From positions 38,428-102,427 of the forward strand of contig VBGR01000033.1 of NCBI GenBank assembly GCA_005880695.1: a stretch of 64,000 nt of DNA. The letters are read 5' to 3'. The notes under the pieces were generated by a model that searched no databases, had not been told where the DNA came from, and saw only the letters and a list, made by a program, of their open reading frames with translations. Positions 17,755-26,069 of the stretch are shown piece after piece. The position numbers and the translations under genes were made by a program. Source of the DNA: Chloroflexota bacterium (GTDB lineage: Bacteria; Chloroflexota; Dormibacteria; Dormibacterales; Dormibacteraceae). How positions within the stretch are numbered: position 1 is the stretch's first letter; each line of letters opens with the position of its first letter.

Positions 17755-18837
17755 TCAGAGCTCGACCGGAGCTCCTTCTGCCTCCTGGTCGCTCGGCGCC
17801 GCGGCGGGCCGAGCTCCGTTGGAGCCGCTTACCAGCGGGACGGCTGCGTCGGCCACCTTGGCCCGCACCTTGCCTTCGATCTCGGCCGCCAGCGACGGGT
17901 TCTCGCGCAGGTAATTGCGCACCCCCTCGCGGCCCTGGCCCAGCCGGGCGTCGCCGTAGGAGAGCCACGAGCCGCTCTTGTCGACGATCCCGTGCTCGAT
18001 TGCGGCGTCGATGATCGAGCCCTCGCGGGAGATTCCGTCGGCGAGGATGTCGAACTCGGCCGATCGGAAAGGCGGCGCGACCTTGTTCTTCACGACCTTC
18101 ACCTTGACCCGAGCGCCGATCGAGTCCAGGCCTGACTTGATCACCTCGACCTTGCGGATGTCCAGGCGGATGGACGAGTAGAACTTGAGCGCCCGACCGC
18201 CAGGCTGCGTCTCCGGGTTGCCGAACATGATCCCGACCTTCTCTCGGAGCTGGTTCAGGAAGATCACCGAGCAGTTGGACTTGGAGATGAAGGCGGTCAG
18301 CTTGCGCATCGCCTGTGACATCAGGCGCGCCTGCAGTCCCATGTGCGAGTCGCCCATCTCACCTTCGATCTCGGCCTTGGGGACCAGGGCCGCGACCGAG
18401 TCGATCACGACCACGTCGACAGCATTGCTGCGCACGAGCACCTCGACGATCTCGAGCGCCTGCTCGCCGGTGTCGGGCTGGCTGATCAGGAGCTCGTCGA
18501 TCTTGACGCCGATGCGGGCCGCATAGATGGGATCGAGGGCGTGCTCGGCGTCGACGAAGGCCGCTACTCCACCGAGCTTTTGCGCCTCGGCGATCACGTG
18601 CAGGGCAAGCGTGGTCTTACCTGCCGACTCGGGGCCGTAGATCTCGACGACCCGACCCCGCGGGATCCCCCCCACTCCCAGCGCCAGGTCGAGCGGAAGG
18701 GCGCCGGTCGGGATGACCAGGACCTCACGCTGCTTTGCCGCCTCGCCGAGATACATGATCGCGCCTTCTCCGTGTTCCTTCTTGATCTGCGCGACCGCGG
18801 TGCTGAGCGCCTTTTCTTTGTTGTCCAACTTCGTCAT
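17755..18837 (-). CDS. recA: Recombinase RecA
   Basis: RecA forms filaments on single-stranded DNA, drives homologous recombination and triggers LexA self-cleavage. The 360 residues include Walker [13 protein letters not shown], Walker [20 protein letters not shown], loop L1 ([15 protein letters not shown]) and loop L2 ([20 protein letters not shown]). The ATG at 18837 directly follows a GGAGAGG. The TTG three codons earlier has no ribosome site in front of it. An SOS promoter with LexA box lies about 85 bases upstream. Confidence 0.97.
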   Translation of the reverse strand: MTKLDNKEKALSTAVAQIKKEHGEGAIMYLGEAAKQREVLVIPTGALPLDLALGVGGIPRGRVVEIYGPESAGKTTLALHVIAEAQKLGGVAAFVDAEHALDPIYAARIGVKIDELLISQPDTGEQALEIVEVLVRSNAVDVVVIDSVAALVPKAEIEGEMGDSHMGLQARLMSQAMRKLTAFISKSNCSVIFLNQLREKVGIMFGNPETQPGGRALKFYSSIRLDIRKVEVIKSGLDSIGARVKVKVVKNKVAPPFRSAEFDILADGISREGSIIDAAIEHGIVDKSGSWLSYGDARLGQGREGVRNYLRENPSLAAEIEGKVRAKVADAAVPLVSGSNGARPAAAPSDQEAEGAPVEL

Positions 18838-18917
18838 CCTCTCCAAGAATTTAAGTGCAGCAAGTCTTGTGCCGGTGCAGGTGCGAGATCAAGCGGGGCT
18901 GTTAATTGAGTCGGCCA

Positions 18918-18946
18918 ACCATACGAACAATTGTTCTGGACGTCAA
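18918..18946 (-). promoter_or_regulatory. recA SOS promoter with LexA box
   Basis: On the - strand, TTGACG (18946-18941) and TATGGT (18923-18918) are 17 bases apart and enclose AGAAC-AATT-GTTCG (18937-18924), one mismatch from the LexA consensus. The -35 overlaps the stop codon of the upstream pgsA/cinA gene. The remaining 18838-18917 would be the recA leader. Confidence 0.85.
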
Positions 18947-20007
18947 GTCTTCTTCACCTGGTTGATTGAGTCCAGCACCAGCTGCAGCGCGGCCTCGACA
19001 CTCTGGCGCCGATTCTCCGCCCGGTCGCCCTTCCAGTTGAACTCCTTGACAGTGAGCAGGCCGGGCGCCGCCACGCCTATGAACGTCAACCCGACCGGTT
19101 TGTCGGAGCCGTCGGTGTCGGGGCCGGCAACGCCCGTTATTGAGACCGCTAGGTCGGCGCCCAGGCGCGATCGAGCCCCCTCGGCCATCGCGGAGGCGAC
19201 CTCCGCGCTCACCGCTCCGCGGGTCCGGAGGAGGTCCGCGGTGACGCCGAGCAGCCTCTCCTTCAGCTCGTTCGAGTAGGGGACCACGCCACCCTCGAAG
19301 TAGCGTGAGCTTCCAGCCGTCTCGGTCAGGGCGGCAGCGAGCATCCCGCCGGTGCACGACTCGGCGACGGCCAGCTTCAAGCCGGCCTCCAACAGCCGCT
19401 CGCCCAGCCGGCGCGCGGCCTGGCCGTCGGACTTGCCGCCCCCCACCGGCAGCGGCTCCAGCGCCGGCCGCAGGGGCCTCCCGGAGAGGACGAACCGGAA
19501 CCGCCAGAGGTAGTCGAGGCCGCTGTATACGGTAACGACCACGGCCAGGGCTACTGCCAGGGTCGCCAGCGTGTGCAGGACCGGGTAGGGACGGGCCAGG
19601 ATCACCAGCAGGACCGCCGCCATCTGGCTCACCGTCTTGGTCTTGCCGAGGCCGCTGGCCGCGATCACGCGGCCCTGGCCGAGCCCCACCGAGCGGAGGA
19701 TCGTGATCAGCAGCTCCCGACCGAGGATCACGATGGCCACCCACGCCGGCAGCAGGCTCTCCTGCACGAGTACGGCCAGCACCGAGAGGATGAAGAGCTT
19801 GTCGGCCAGCGGGTCGAGGAACTTGCCGAGCTCGGTCACGGTGCCGCGCCGGCGGGCCAGCTGCCCGTCCAGGGTGTCCGTCAGGGAGAAGAGCACGAAG
19901 ACGGCGGCGGCGAGCTGGTCGTGGTTCTGGAAATGCACCAGGAGGAGGGCCATCAGGACCGGGATGGCCGCCAGCCGGCTCAGGGTCAGCAGGTTCGGGA
20001 CGTTCAA
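18943..20007 (-). CDS. Fusion of PgsA (phosphatidylglycerophosphate synthase) and CinA C-terminal / PncC amidase domain
   Basis: The single 354-residue frame contains two enzymes. Residues 1 to about 180 are a CDP-alcohol phosphotransferase with several membrane helices. The catalytic motif runs from DTLDGQLARRRG to ELGKFLDPLADK, as in PgsA, which makes phosphatidylglycerol phosphate. From about 195 it is the CinA/PncC domain, with AVAESCTGGMLAAALTETAG, GGVVPYSNELKERLLGV and ITGVAGPDTDGSDKPVG, which deamidates nicotinamide mononucleotide. The two are separate neighbours (pgsA-cinA) in Bacillus; here no stop lies between them. The start is TTG, nine bases after the rodZ stop. The amidase would be tethered to the membrane. 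Confidence 0.88.
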   Translation of the reverse strand: MNVPNLLTLSRLAAIPVLMALLLVHFQNHDQLAAAVFVLFSLTDTLDGQLARRRGTVTELGKFLDPLADKLFILSVLAVLVQESLLPAWVAIVILGRELLITILRSVGLGQGRVIAASGLGKTKTVSQMAAVLLVILARPYPVLHTLATLAVALAVVVTVYSGLDYLWRFRFVLSGRPLRPALEPLPVGGGKSDGQAARRLGERLLEAGLKLAVAESCTGGMLAAALTETAGSSRYFEGGVVPYSNELKERLLGVTADLLRTRGAVSAEVASAMAEGARSRLGADLAVSITGVAGPDTDGSDKPVGLTFIGVAAPGLLTVKEFNWKGDRAENRRQSVEAALQLVLDSINQVKKT

Positions 20008-20016
20008 GATTCGAGG

Positions 20017-20730
20017 CTAAGTCTGGGCGGTGAACTCGCGGGTTACCACCCCACTGCCCAGAGCGCCGAGGTCGCGCCCGTTGACTGTAACCAGCGTGCT
20101 GCCCGCTCTTCCGCTCGTGACCTTGACCTTGACCCCGTCGAAGGAAACGGTATCGCCGGGCTGCAGGACCTTGCCCGAATTCCCCAGCTGCGGCTTACCG
20201 TCGACCTGCACGTCGATCCAGACCGACCCAGTCGCTCTCAGCACCAGCTTGACTCGGGTCGGCGCCGCTGACGGGATCGGTGTCGGGGCGGGCGCGGCGG
20301 AGGGCGCCGGGATCGTGGTCGCGGCCGGTGCTGGCGTCGTCGGTGGTGTGCGCAGGCTGTCGACCTCGTGGAAGACGTAGCCGGTGAAGGCGAGGACGAG
20401 GAGCGCCAGCCCGATCGCGCCGGCCGCCGGGGCGGTGACGACCAGGCCGGGCACGCCGGCCAGGGAGCTGAGGGGCCGGATGGCCAGGCTTCGGGAGCCA
20501 CGACCGGCCGCCTGCGCATACGCCTCCAGCAGCTCGCTGGAGTCCAGGTCGAGGTAGGCCGCATAGGTTCGCAGGTAGCCGCGGACATAGGTCGGCGCCG
20601 GGAGGTCGTCCCAGCGCTCGGATTCGAGCGCCTCCAGGTGCCGCTGCCGGATCCGGGTGGTGGCGGCGACTTGGGAAATCGAGAGCTGGCGGGCGGTGCG
20701 AGTTGCTCTCAGCCGCTCGCCCGGGCTCAG
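20017..20730 (-). CDS. rodZ: RodZ-like cytoskeletal/cell-shape protein (CTG start)
   Basis: The frame gives 237 residues with the RodZ architecture. The N-terminal HTH_25 domain shows SPGERLRATRTARQLSI, TRIRQRHLEALESERWDD and YVRGYLRTYAAYLDLDS. Then come one membrane helix, a Pro/Ala/Thr-rich linker and a C-terminal beta domain of the DUF4115 type. RodZ links MreB to the membrane. The only canonical start in the frame, GTG at 20454, falls just before the membrane helix and would delete the whole HTH domain. A CTG at 20730-20728 begins exactly where RodZ proteins begin and has GAGAGGGG seven bases upstream. It lies 13 bases after ftsK. Confidence 0.92.
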   Translation of the reverse strand: MSPGERLRATRTARQLSISQVAATTRIRQRHLEALESERWDDLPAPTYVRGYLRTYAAYLDLDSSELLEAYAQAAGRGSRSLAIRPLSSLAGVPGLVVTAPAAGAIGLALLVLAFTGYVFHEVDSLRTPPTTPAPAATTIPAPSAAPAPTPIPSAAPTRVKLVLRATGSVWIDVQVDGKPQLGNSGKVLQPGDTVSFDGVKVKVTSGRAGSTLVTVNGRDLGALGSGVVTREFTAQT

Positions 20731-20737
20731 GGGATCG

Positions 20738-20745
20738 CCCCTCTC
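20738..20745 (-). promoter_or_regulatory. rodZ ribosome-binding site in front of a CTG
   Basis: GAGAGGGG is placed seven bases before the CTG at 20730. It overlaps the ftsK stop, which favours coupled translation and supports CTG as the real rodZ start. Confidence 0.7.
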
Positions 20746-22945
20746 ATTCGATGCCCAGCCGATCGAGGAGGTCGTCGACGTCAGGCAGGTTCATCAGGAC
20801 CTCTCGCGACTTGCTGCCCTGGTAGCCGCCGATCACGCGGTGCTCGGCGAGCTGGTCGACGATGCGGCCGGCCCGGGAGTACCCGACGTTGAATTTGCGC
20901 TGCACCAGCGAAACAGAGGCACCGCCCTCTGCCGCCACGGCGCGCGCCGCGCGGGCGAAGAGCGGATCGAGCTTGCGACCGCCTGGTTCGACATCTCCGT
21001 AATCGGCGGTCTGGGCGTCGCCCAGGACCTCCTCCATGAACCGCGGGTCGCCCTGCCCTTTCCACCAGCCGACGATGGCATCGACCTCCTTGTCGCTCAC
21101 GAAAGCGCCCTGGAGGCGGGTCGCCTTGCCGGCGTCGACCGGCATGTAGAGCATGTCGCCACGGCCCAGGAGCTTCTCGGCGCCGCCCTGGTCGAGGATC
21201 ACGCGGCTGTCGACCTGGGAGCCCACCGCGAAGGCGATGCGAGAGGGGATGTTCGCCTTGATCAGCCCCGTGATGATGTCGGTCGACGGCCGCTGCGTGG
21301 CCACGATCAGATGGATGCCCACCGCTCTCGCCAGCTGGGCGATCCGGCAGATCAGCTCCTCCATCTCGCCGGCGGCGACCATCATCAGGTCGGCCAGCTC
21401 GTCGACGACGATGACGATGTACGCCATGGGCTTGGCGCTCTGGGTCGTCGCCTTCTCGTTGTAGCCCTGGATGTTGCGCACCCCGGCGGCCGAGAGCAGC
21501 TTGTAGCGTCGGTCCATCTCGGCGACCGCCCAGCGCAGCGCGGCGGCTGCCTGGTGGGTCTCGACCATGACCGGCACCATCAGGTGAGGCAGGCCGTTGT
21601 AGCTCGACATCTCGACCCGCTTCGGGTCGATGAGCATGAGCCGCAGGCGGTCGGGCGTGCTCGTGAAGAGCAGGCTCGAGATGAGCGCGTTGATGCAGAC
21701 GCTCTTCCCCTGGCCGGTGGCGCCCGCGATGAGCAGGTGCGGCATTCGCGTCAGGTCGCCGGCGATGGGGGCGCCCGAGACGTCGTTCCCGAGCGCGAGG
21801 GGCAGGTGAAAGCCGGTCGCCTGGAAGTTCGGCCCCTGGATCACCTCGCGCAGCGAAACCAGGCTGGCCGACTTGTTGGGAACCTCGATGCCGACCGCCG
21901 ACTTGCCCGGGATGGGGGCTTCGATCCGCAGCGGCGAGGCCGCCAGCGCCAGGGCCAGGTCGTTATGGAGCGTGACGATCCGGCGGACAGGCACGCCTTC
22001 CGCCGGCTGGACCTCGTATTGAGTGACGGCGGGCCCGGGGTTCACGCCAACCACGCGCGCCTGGACTCCGAAGGTGCCGAGCGTGTGCTCGATGACCTTG
22101 ACGTTGTGCTTGATCTCCTCCTGCATCTTCTCCTTGCGCGCGGTGACCGAGTCCAGGAGGGCGACGCTCGGCAGCTTCCAATCGATCTCGGGGGCGTCGT
22201 CCTGGGGCTCGGCTACCACGCGCATGGCCGGGCGCTCGGCGTAGGGAGCAAGAGCCGCCCGGGGTGCGGGCTCCGGCTCGTCCACCGTCTCTTCGAGGTT
22301 CAGGAAGGCGCGCGGCACATCGGGTTCAGCCGCAGTGCCCGCCTCTGGCCTGGCGGGTTCCGGAGCCGGCTTGGGCGCGGGGGTTGCCTTAGCTGGGTCT
22401 GCGCTTGACCTCCCGACCAGCCGGTTCAAGCGCTCGCGCTCGGCGTGAGTGGCCTGGAGTGCGGCCGCGAGGCCCGCCAGCGTGGCCGCGGGGCTGAAGT
22501 GAAAGACGACGATGAGGCTCAAGACCAGCGCCGTAGCCATCACCACCCCGGCTCCCCAGACGCCGACGTGGGCGGCCAGGTAGCGGGCGAGATCGGCGCC
22601 CGCGACGCCGCCTCCGATGTGCGTCAGCGCGAGCAGTCCCAGCGTCGCGGCTCCGGTTACGACGAGGCTCAGAGCGTCGATCAGGCGCAGGACGGGCGCC
22701 TCCGGCCAGATCAGGTAAAGGCCGGCGCCCAGAGCGATGGCGAGCACCAGCGGCCACCCCCAGCCGAAGGCGTTCCAGAGCTCCGGGGCGAAGGCGATGA
22801 CGAGCAGCAGCCCGCCTCCGATCATGAGCACGCCCGAAGCTTCGCGGGCTTGCTGCGGCGTCAGGAGCGGGCGCTTGGGACCTCGTCGCCGGGAATACGA
22901 GCGAGAGGTCGTCCGGCGTGTACCTCTGGATGTGCTGCGACGCAT
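20744..22945 (-). CDS. ftsK: DNA translocase FtsK/SpoIIIE
   Basis: FtsK pumps chromosomal DNA away from the closing septum. From the ATG at 22945 the protein has 733 residues: about four membrane helices in the first 170, a Pro/Ala-rich linker, then the motor with Walker A AGATGQGKSVCINALI, Walker B IVIVVDELADLMMVA and the ATQRPSTDIITG motif. A C-terminal gamma winged-helix domain (VQRKFNVGYSRAGRIVDQLA) reads KOPS-type orienting sequences. The reading frame continues upstream to 24220, but that part is antisense-like and lies within another gene. A TATAAT lies 35 bases before the ATG. Confidence 0.96.
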   Translation of the reverse strand: MRRSTSRGTRRTTSRSYSRRRGPKRPLLTPQQAREASGVLMIGGGLLLVIAFAPELWNAFGWGWPLVLAIALGAGLYLIWPEAPVLRLIDALSLVVTGAATLGLLALTHIGGGVAGADLARYLAAHVGVWGAGVVMATALVLSLIVVFHFSPAATLAGLAAALQATHAERERLNRLVGRSSADPAKATPAPKPAPEPARPEAGTAAEPDVPRAFLNLEETVDEPEPAPRAALAPYAERPAMRVVAEPQDDAPEIDWKLPSVALLDSVTARKEKMQEEIKHNVKVIEHTLGTFGVQARVVGVNPGPAVTQYEVQPAEGVPVRRIVTLHNDLALALAASPLRIEAPIPGKSAVGIEVPNKSASLVSLREVIQGPNFQATGFHLPLALGNDVSGAPIAGDLTRMPHLLIAGATGQGKSVCINALISSLLFTSTPDRLRLMLIDPKRVEMSSYNGLPHLMVPVMVETHQAAAALRWAVAEMDRRYKLLSAAGVRNIQGYNEKATTQSAKPMAYIVIVVDELADLMMVAAGEMEELICRIAQLARAVGIHLIVATQRPSTDIITGLIKANIPSRIAFAVGSQVDSRVILDQGGAEKLLGRGDMLYMPVDAGKATRLQGAFVSDKEVDAIVGWWKGQGDPRFMEEVLGDAQTADYGDVEPGGRKLDPLFARAARAVAAEGGASVSLVQRKFNVGYSRAGRIVDQLAEHRVIGGYQGSKSREVLMNLPDVDDLLDRLGIE

Positions 22946-22979
22946 GCTGGAGAACCCCCGTTGGCGGAGGGTCGCGCCG

Positions 22980-22985
22980 ATTATA
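22980..22985 (-). promoter_or_regulatory. ftsK -10 element
   Basis: A perfect TATAAT on the - strand, 34 bases before the ftsK ATG, in a short gap that separates two divergent genes. No good -35 was found, so the promoter call is tentative. Confidence 0.45.
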
Positions 22986-23017
22986 GGGCGGAGAGGCGAC
23001 GTCGCTACCCTTTCCCG

Positions 23018-23329
23018 GTGGCCGTCGAACCCTTCGCCGACGCCGAGCTTCGCTACCTCGAGCTGGCCGCCGCTCGCAAGTCGGGGCGGCTCGATCACCG
23101 AGCCTTCCGCTCGGCCGTGCGGGCACTGGCGGTCAAGGACGGGGAAGGTCGGGAATGGATCCTGGGCCCGGAGGACGGCCAGTGGCATCGCCGCGAGCAC
23201 GATCGCTGGATCACAGCCAATCCGCCCCGGCGGCTCGTCTGTCCGCAATGCGGCTATCACAACCTGACCAGGCACAGCTTCTGCGTCGAGTGCGGTGCCG
23301 GCCTCGCCCGCCAGCCGGAGCCGAGCTAA
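23018..23329 (+). CDS. Small zinc-ribbon protein
   Basis: From a GTG at 23018 the product has 103 residues. The N-terminal part (ELRYLELAAARKSGRLDHRAF, DGQWHRREHDRWITANPP) resembles short helical plus beta modules seen beside zinc ribbons in Chloroflexi proteins. The C-terminus is a four-cysteine zinc ribbon, CPQCGYHNLTRHSFCVECG. Function is unknown. It is transcribed away from ftsK and converges on the next gene, with the two stop codons sharing CTAA. The long frame that continues upstream is a shadow of ftsK. Confidence 0.65.
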   Translation: MAVEPFADAELRYLELAAARKSGRLDHRAFRSAVRALAVKDGEGREWILGPEDGQWHRREHDRWITANPPRRLVCPQCGYHNLTRHSFCVECGAGLARQPEPS

Positions 23330-24204
23330 GTCAGCCTGATCGACTGGATCACCGACTCGGCACGCGCCGAATCTCCTGACTCCCAGTCCGCCTGCGGGAC
23401 CAGCGCCTGGACCTCGAACAGAGGTGGCGAGCCCGGACCTGAGATGTACACGCGTTCGAGGTACCAGACGCTGCCCTGGCGCGTGATCTTGACCACGGCC
23501 TCGGCCGCCGGGTGGCCGTCGACGACGATGCTCTGCGCCTGGCGGCTGATCTCGACCTTGGTGCCCGCCGGCGGCTGGGCGACCAGCTGACCGAGCTGGA
23601 AGGCGAGCAGGATGCCGGGCTCGGCCTGGTCGCCTTTGTCGCTGGCTATGGTCGGGCCCAGCGTCATCACGGCGCCGCTGGGCTTGACGCTCAGGAGATC
23701 GCCCGACGCCTGCGCAACCGGCGTCGCTTCGGACTGCATGCGTGCCACGACCACCAGCTTTTGGGGATTCGACTTGTCCAGCGAGTAGTCGAAGCCGGAC
23801 CAGTCCTTGGGGAGCGTGTACTGGACCCTCAAGTTCTGGCTGCGCCAGTTCTTGCCTGGCGAGGCGGTCGGGCTCGGCTGGGGCTGAGCCGGCCGGGAGA
23901 TGACCGCGGCGACTTTTGTCGCCAGAGGCTGGCTCAGCGGCGAGATTCCGAACCCGATGCCGGCCAGCAGCGGGATCATCGCAACCACGAGCCAGAGCCG
24001 CCAGGCCCCGGAGCGCGCCTCCCCGGTGGAGAGGTCGTGCCCGCAGAAGCCGCAGAAGCGGTCGAAGGGCCCGGCCACTCCCTGGCAGGCGGCGCATTGG
24101 CGGAGCGGCAGCTCGCAGCTCCCGCAGCGATCCAGGTACATGGCGGGTGCGTCGCAGCGGGGGCACAGGCTCGGGGCGGTGAGCGCGGCGGGTGGCAGCT
24201 TCAC
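23326..24204 (-). CDS. Membrane-anchored double zinc-ribbon protein
   Basis: From a GTG at 24204 the protein has 292 residues. Residues 10-60 contain four CxxC pairs (CPRC, CGSC, CAAC, CGFC), consistent with two zinc ribbons facing the cytoplasm. A membrane helix (LWLVVAMIPLLAGIGFGI) follows, then an extracytoplasmic region starting with a Pro/Ser/Thr linker and a beta-rich domain of unknown function. No family name is offered. It sits between rnj and ftsK. The frame continues upstream to 24420, but that part is low-complexity and covers a hairpin-rich intergenic stretch, so GTG 24204 is preferred. Confidence 0.7.
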   Translation of the reverse strand: MKLPPAALTAPSLCPRCDAPAMYLDRCGSCELPLRQCAACQGVAGPFDRFCGFCGHDLSTGEARSGAWRLWLVVAMIPLLAGIGFGISPLSQPLATKVAAVISRPAQPQPSPTASPGKNWRSQNLRVQYTLPKDWSGFDYSLDKSNPQKLVVVARMQSEATPVAQASGDLLSVKPSGAVMTLGPTIASDKGDQAEPGILLAFQLGQLVAQPPAGTKVEISRQAQSIVVDGHPAAEAVVKITRQGSVWYLERVYISGPGSPPLFEVQALVPQADWESGDSARAESVIQSIRLT

Positions 24205-24421
24205 TCGAGTTCCCGGCCAATCTGGCCGGCGCTTGTCTGGGGGGCTCCGCCCCCCCGATGCGCCGCCGTCAAGACGCAAGCCCGCTCGCTGGCGCTCGCG
24301 GCGCGCTGCCGCGCGGTCTTGACTGCGTCGGCGGCCTGCGCTCCGCGCCGGCCTTCCCCCCGTCGGCGCCACTCGGCGCCGCCCCTGGCCTTCGGCCGGG
24401 GCCCTATCCCCTTCCCCCACC
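24205..24421. repeat. Hairpin-rich intergenic element downstream of rnj
   Basis: These 217 bases hold a series of strong GC-rich palindromes: CCGGCCA-ATC-TGGCCGG (24213-24229), GGGGGGC-TCC-GCCCCCC (24239-24255), the inverted pair GTCAAGAC (24268-24275) and GTCTTGAC (24316-24323), GGCGCC-ACTC-GGCGCC (24365-24380), and GCCCC-T-GGCC with GGCC-GGGGC around TTC (24381-24402). No U-tract follows. It may be an extragenic palindromic element or a 3' stabiliser of the rnj message. Confidence 0.6.
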
Positions 24422-26068
24422 TCATAGCTCGGTAACCACCGGGATCACCATCGGGTGCCGCTTGGTCCGCCGCCGGATCACCGCCGCGACCGCGTCGTGG
24501 ACCGTCTCCTTGATGAGGGCGGTCTCCGGCTCGCCGGTCGACTTCTGGAGGTCTCGGAGGACCGCCTGGCGCGCCTCCTCGAGCACCTCTCCGCTGACGC
24601 CGGGCTCGGCGAAGCCGCGTGAGATCAGCTCCGGCCCGCTCCGCAGCACGCCGCCGCGGTCGACCGCCAGCGTGACGATCACCATGCCGTCCTGGGCGAG
24701 CCGGCCGCGGTCGCGCAGCACCACGTCCTCCACGTCGCCGATGCCGAGCCCGTCGACGAAGACGTTCCCCGCCGGCACCGTGCCGTCGCGCTGAATCGAA
24801 TCGGCGGTCAGCTCGACCACCTCGCCGTCCTCCACGATCAGCACTCGGTCCTCAGACATGCCCAGCGTCGTTGCGATCCGGGCGTGATGGATGAGCTGCC
24901 GGTACTCGCCGTGCACCGGGATGAAGTACTTCGGCTCAACCGCCTCCAGCACCGTGCGGAGCTCCGCCTGGTAAGCGTGGCCGGAGACGTGGACCTGGTC
25001 GACCTGCGAGTAGTAGACCTCAGCGCCGTGCTTGTAGAGGTTGTTGATGATCTGGTGCACGAGCCGCTCGTTGCCCGGGATGGGCGTGGCCGAGATGAGC
25101 ACACGGTCGCCCTTGCGGACGTTGACGAACGGGTGGCGCTGGCCCGCAAACCGGGACAGGGCTGAAAGCGGTTCGCCCTGGCTGCCGGCGGTCAGGATGA
25201 GCAGCTTGGAGGGCGGCACCTCCTCCACCTTCTCGAGCTTCACAAGTAGCCCCGGCTTGACCTTCAGATGGCCGAGCTCCTGGGCCGTTTTCACATTCTC
25301 CTGGAGGCTCCGGCCGGCCACCGCCACCCGACGTCCAAACTCCACGGCCAGGTCCAGGAAGCGCTGGATGCGCTGGATGTTGGAGGCGAAGGTGGCCGCC
25401 ACGATCCGTCCGGGCGCTTCTCGGAAGATCCTCTCGAACGAGCTGACGAGGTCACGTTCGGAGCCGCTGTGGCCGGCCCGCTCGGCGTTGGTGGAGTCGC
25501 TGAGCAGCAGGAGGACCCCCTCCTGGCCGAGCTGGCGGAAGCGCTTGAGGTCCGTGGGCGCACCCATCGGTGGGTCGTCGTCGAGCTTGAAGTCGCCCGT
25601 GTACACGATCTTCCCGACGGGGGTTTTGATCGCCAGGGCGGCGGCGTCCGGGATGCTGTGGTAGACGCGGATGAACTCGACGCTGAACGGCCCAAGCTGG
25701 ACGCGGTCGCCCATCCGGACCTCGCGCAGGTTTGCCTCCCGCAGGATCCGGTGCTCTTTGAGCTTGGGCTTGACCAGGCCCAGCGTCAGGCGCGTGCCGT
25801 AGACCGGGACATTCAGGCGCTTGAGCACGTAGGGCAGGGCGCCGATGTGGTCCTCGTGACCGTGGGTGAGCACGATCCCGAGCACTTTCTTGCCTGCTTC
25901 GAGCAGGTAGGCGACGTCCGGGATCACGAGGTCGACCCCGTGCATCTCCTCCTGGGGGAACATCAGCCCGGCGTCGACGACCAGCAGCTGCGACTCCCAT
26001 TCCAGGGCCCAGATGTTGCGGCCGACCTCCCCCAGACCGCCCAGAGGGACGTAGCGGAGCGACTTCAA
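24422..26068 (-). CDS. rnj: Ribonuclease J
   Basis: RNase J is a metallo-beta-lactamase fold enzyme with 5' exonuclease and endonuclease activity in mRNA and rRNA processing. The 548 residues show VLTHGHEDHIGALPYVL (the metal site), VYTGDFKLDD, LLSDSTNAERAGHSGSE, then the beta-CASP motifs FASNIQRIQRF and GSQGEPLSAL, and FIPVHGEYRQLIHHA. Length is normal. The start is TTG, one base after the udg stop. Because the gene lies between dapA-udg and ftsK, it corresponds in position to Bacillus rnjB. Confidence 0.96.
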   Translation of the reverse strand: MKSLRYVPLGGLGEVGRNIWALEWESQLLVVDAGLMFPQEEMHGVDLVIPDVAYLLEAGKKVLGIVLTHGHEDHIGALPYVLKRLNVPVYGTRLTLGLVKPKLKEHRILREANLREVRMGDRVQLGPFSVEFIRVYHSIPDAAALAIKTPVGKIVYTGDFKLDDDPPMGAPTDLKRFRQLGQEGVLLLLSDSTNAERAGHSGSERDLVSSFERIFREAPGRIVAATFASNIQRIQRFLDLAVEFGRRVAVAGRSLQENVKTAQELGHLKVKPGLLVKLEKVEEVPPSKLLILTAGSQGEPLSALSRFAGQRHPFVNVRKGDRVLISATPIPGNERLVHQIINNLYKHGAEVYYSQVDQVHVSGHAYQAELRTVLEAVEPKYFIPVHGEYRQLIHHARIATTLGMSEDRVLIVEDGEVVELTADSIQRDGTVPAGNVFVDGLGIGDVEDVVLRDRGRLAQDGMVIVTLAVDRGGVLRSGPELISRGFAEPGVSGEVLEEARQAVLRDLQKSTGEPETALIKETVHDAVAAVIRRRTKRHPMVIPVVTEL

Positions 26069-26069
26069 A

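Noticed and set aside
20657..22408. 583-codon + strand frame opposite ftsK
   Set aside because: Antisense shadow of the ftsK motor domain; composition is unlike a real protein.
22946..24220. N-terminal extension of ftsK
   Set aside because: Open in frame but overlaps the zinc-ribbon gene on the same strand in another frame and has no FtsK similarity; ATG 22945 fits the family.
24205..24421. Possible CRISPR-like repeat array
   Set aside because: The palindromes differ from one another and there are no regular spacers.
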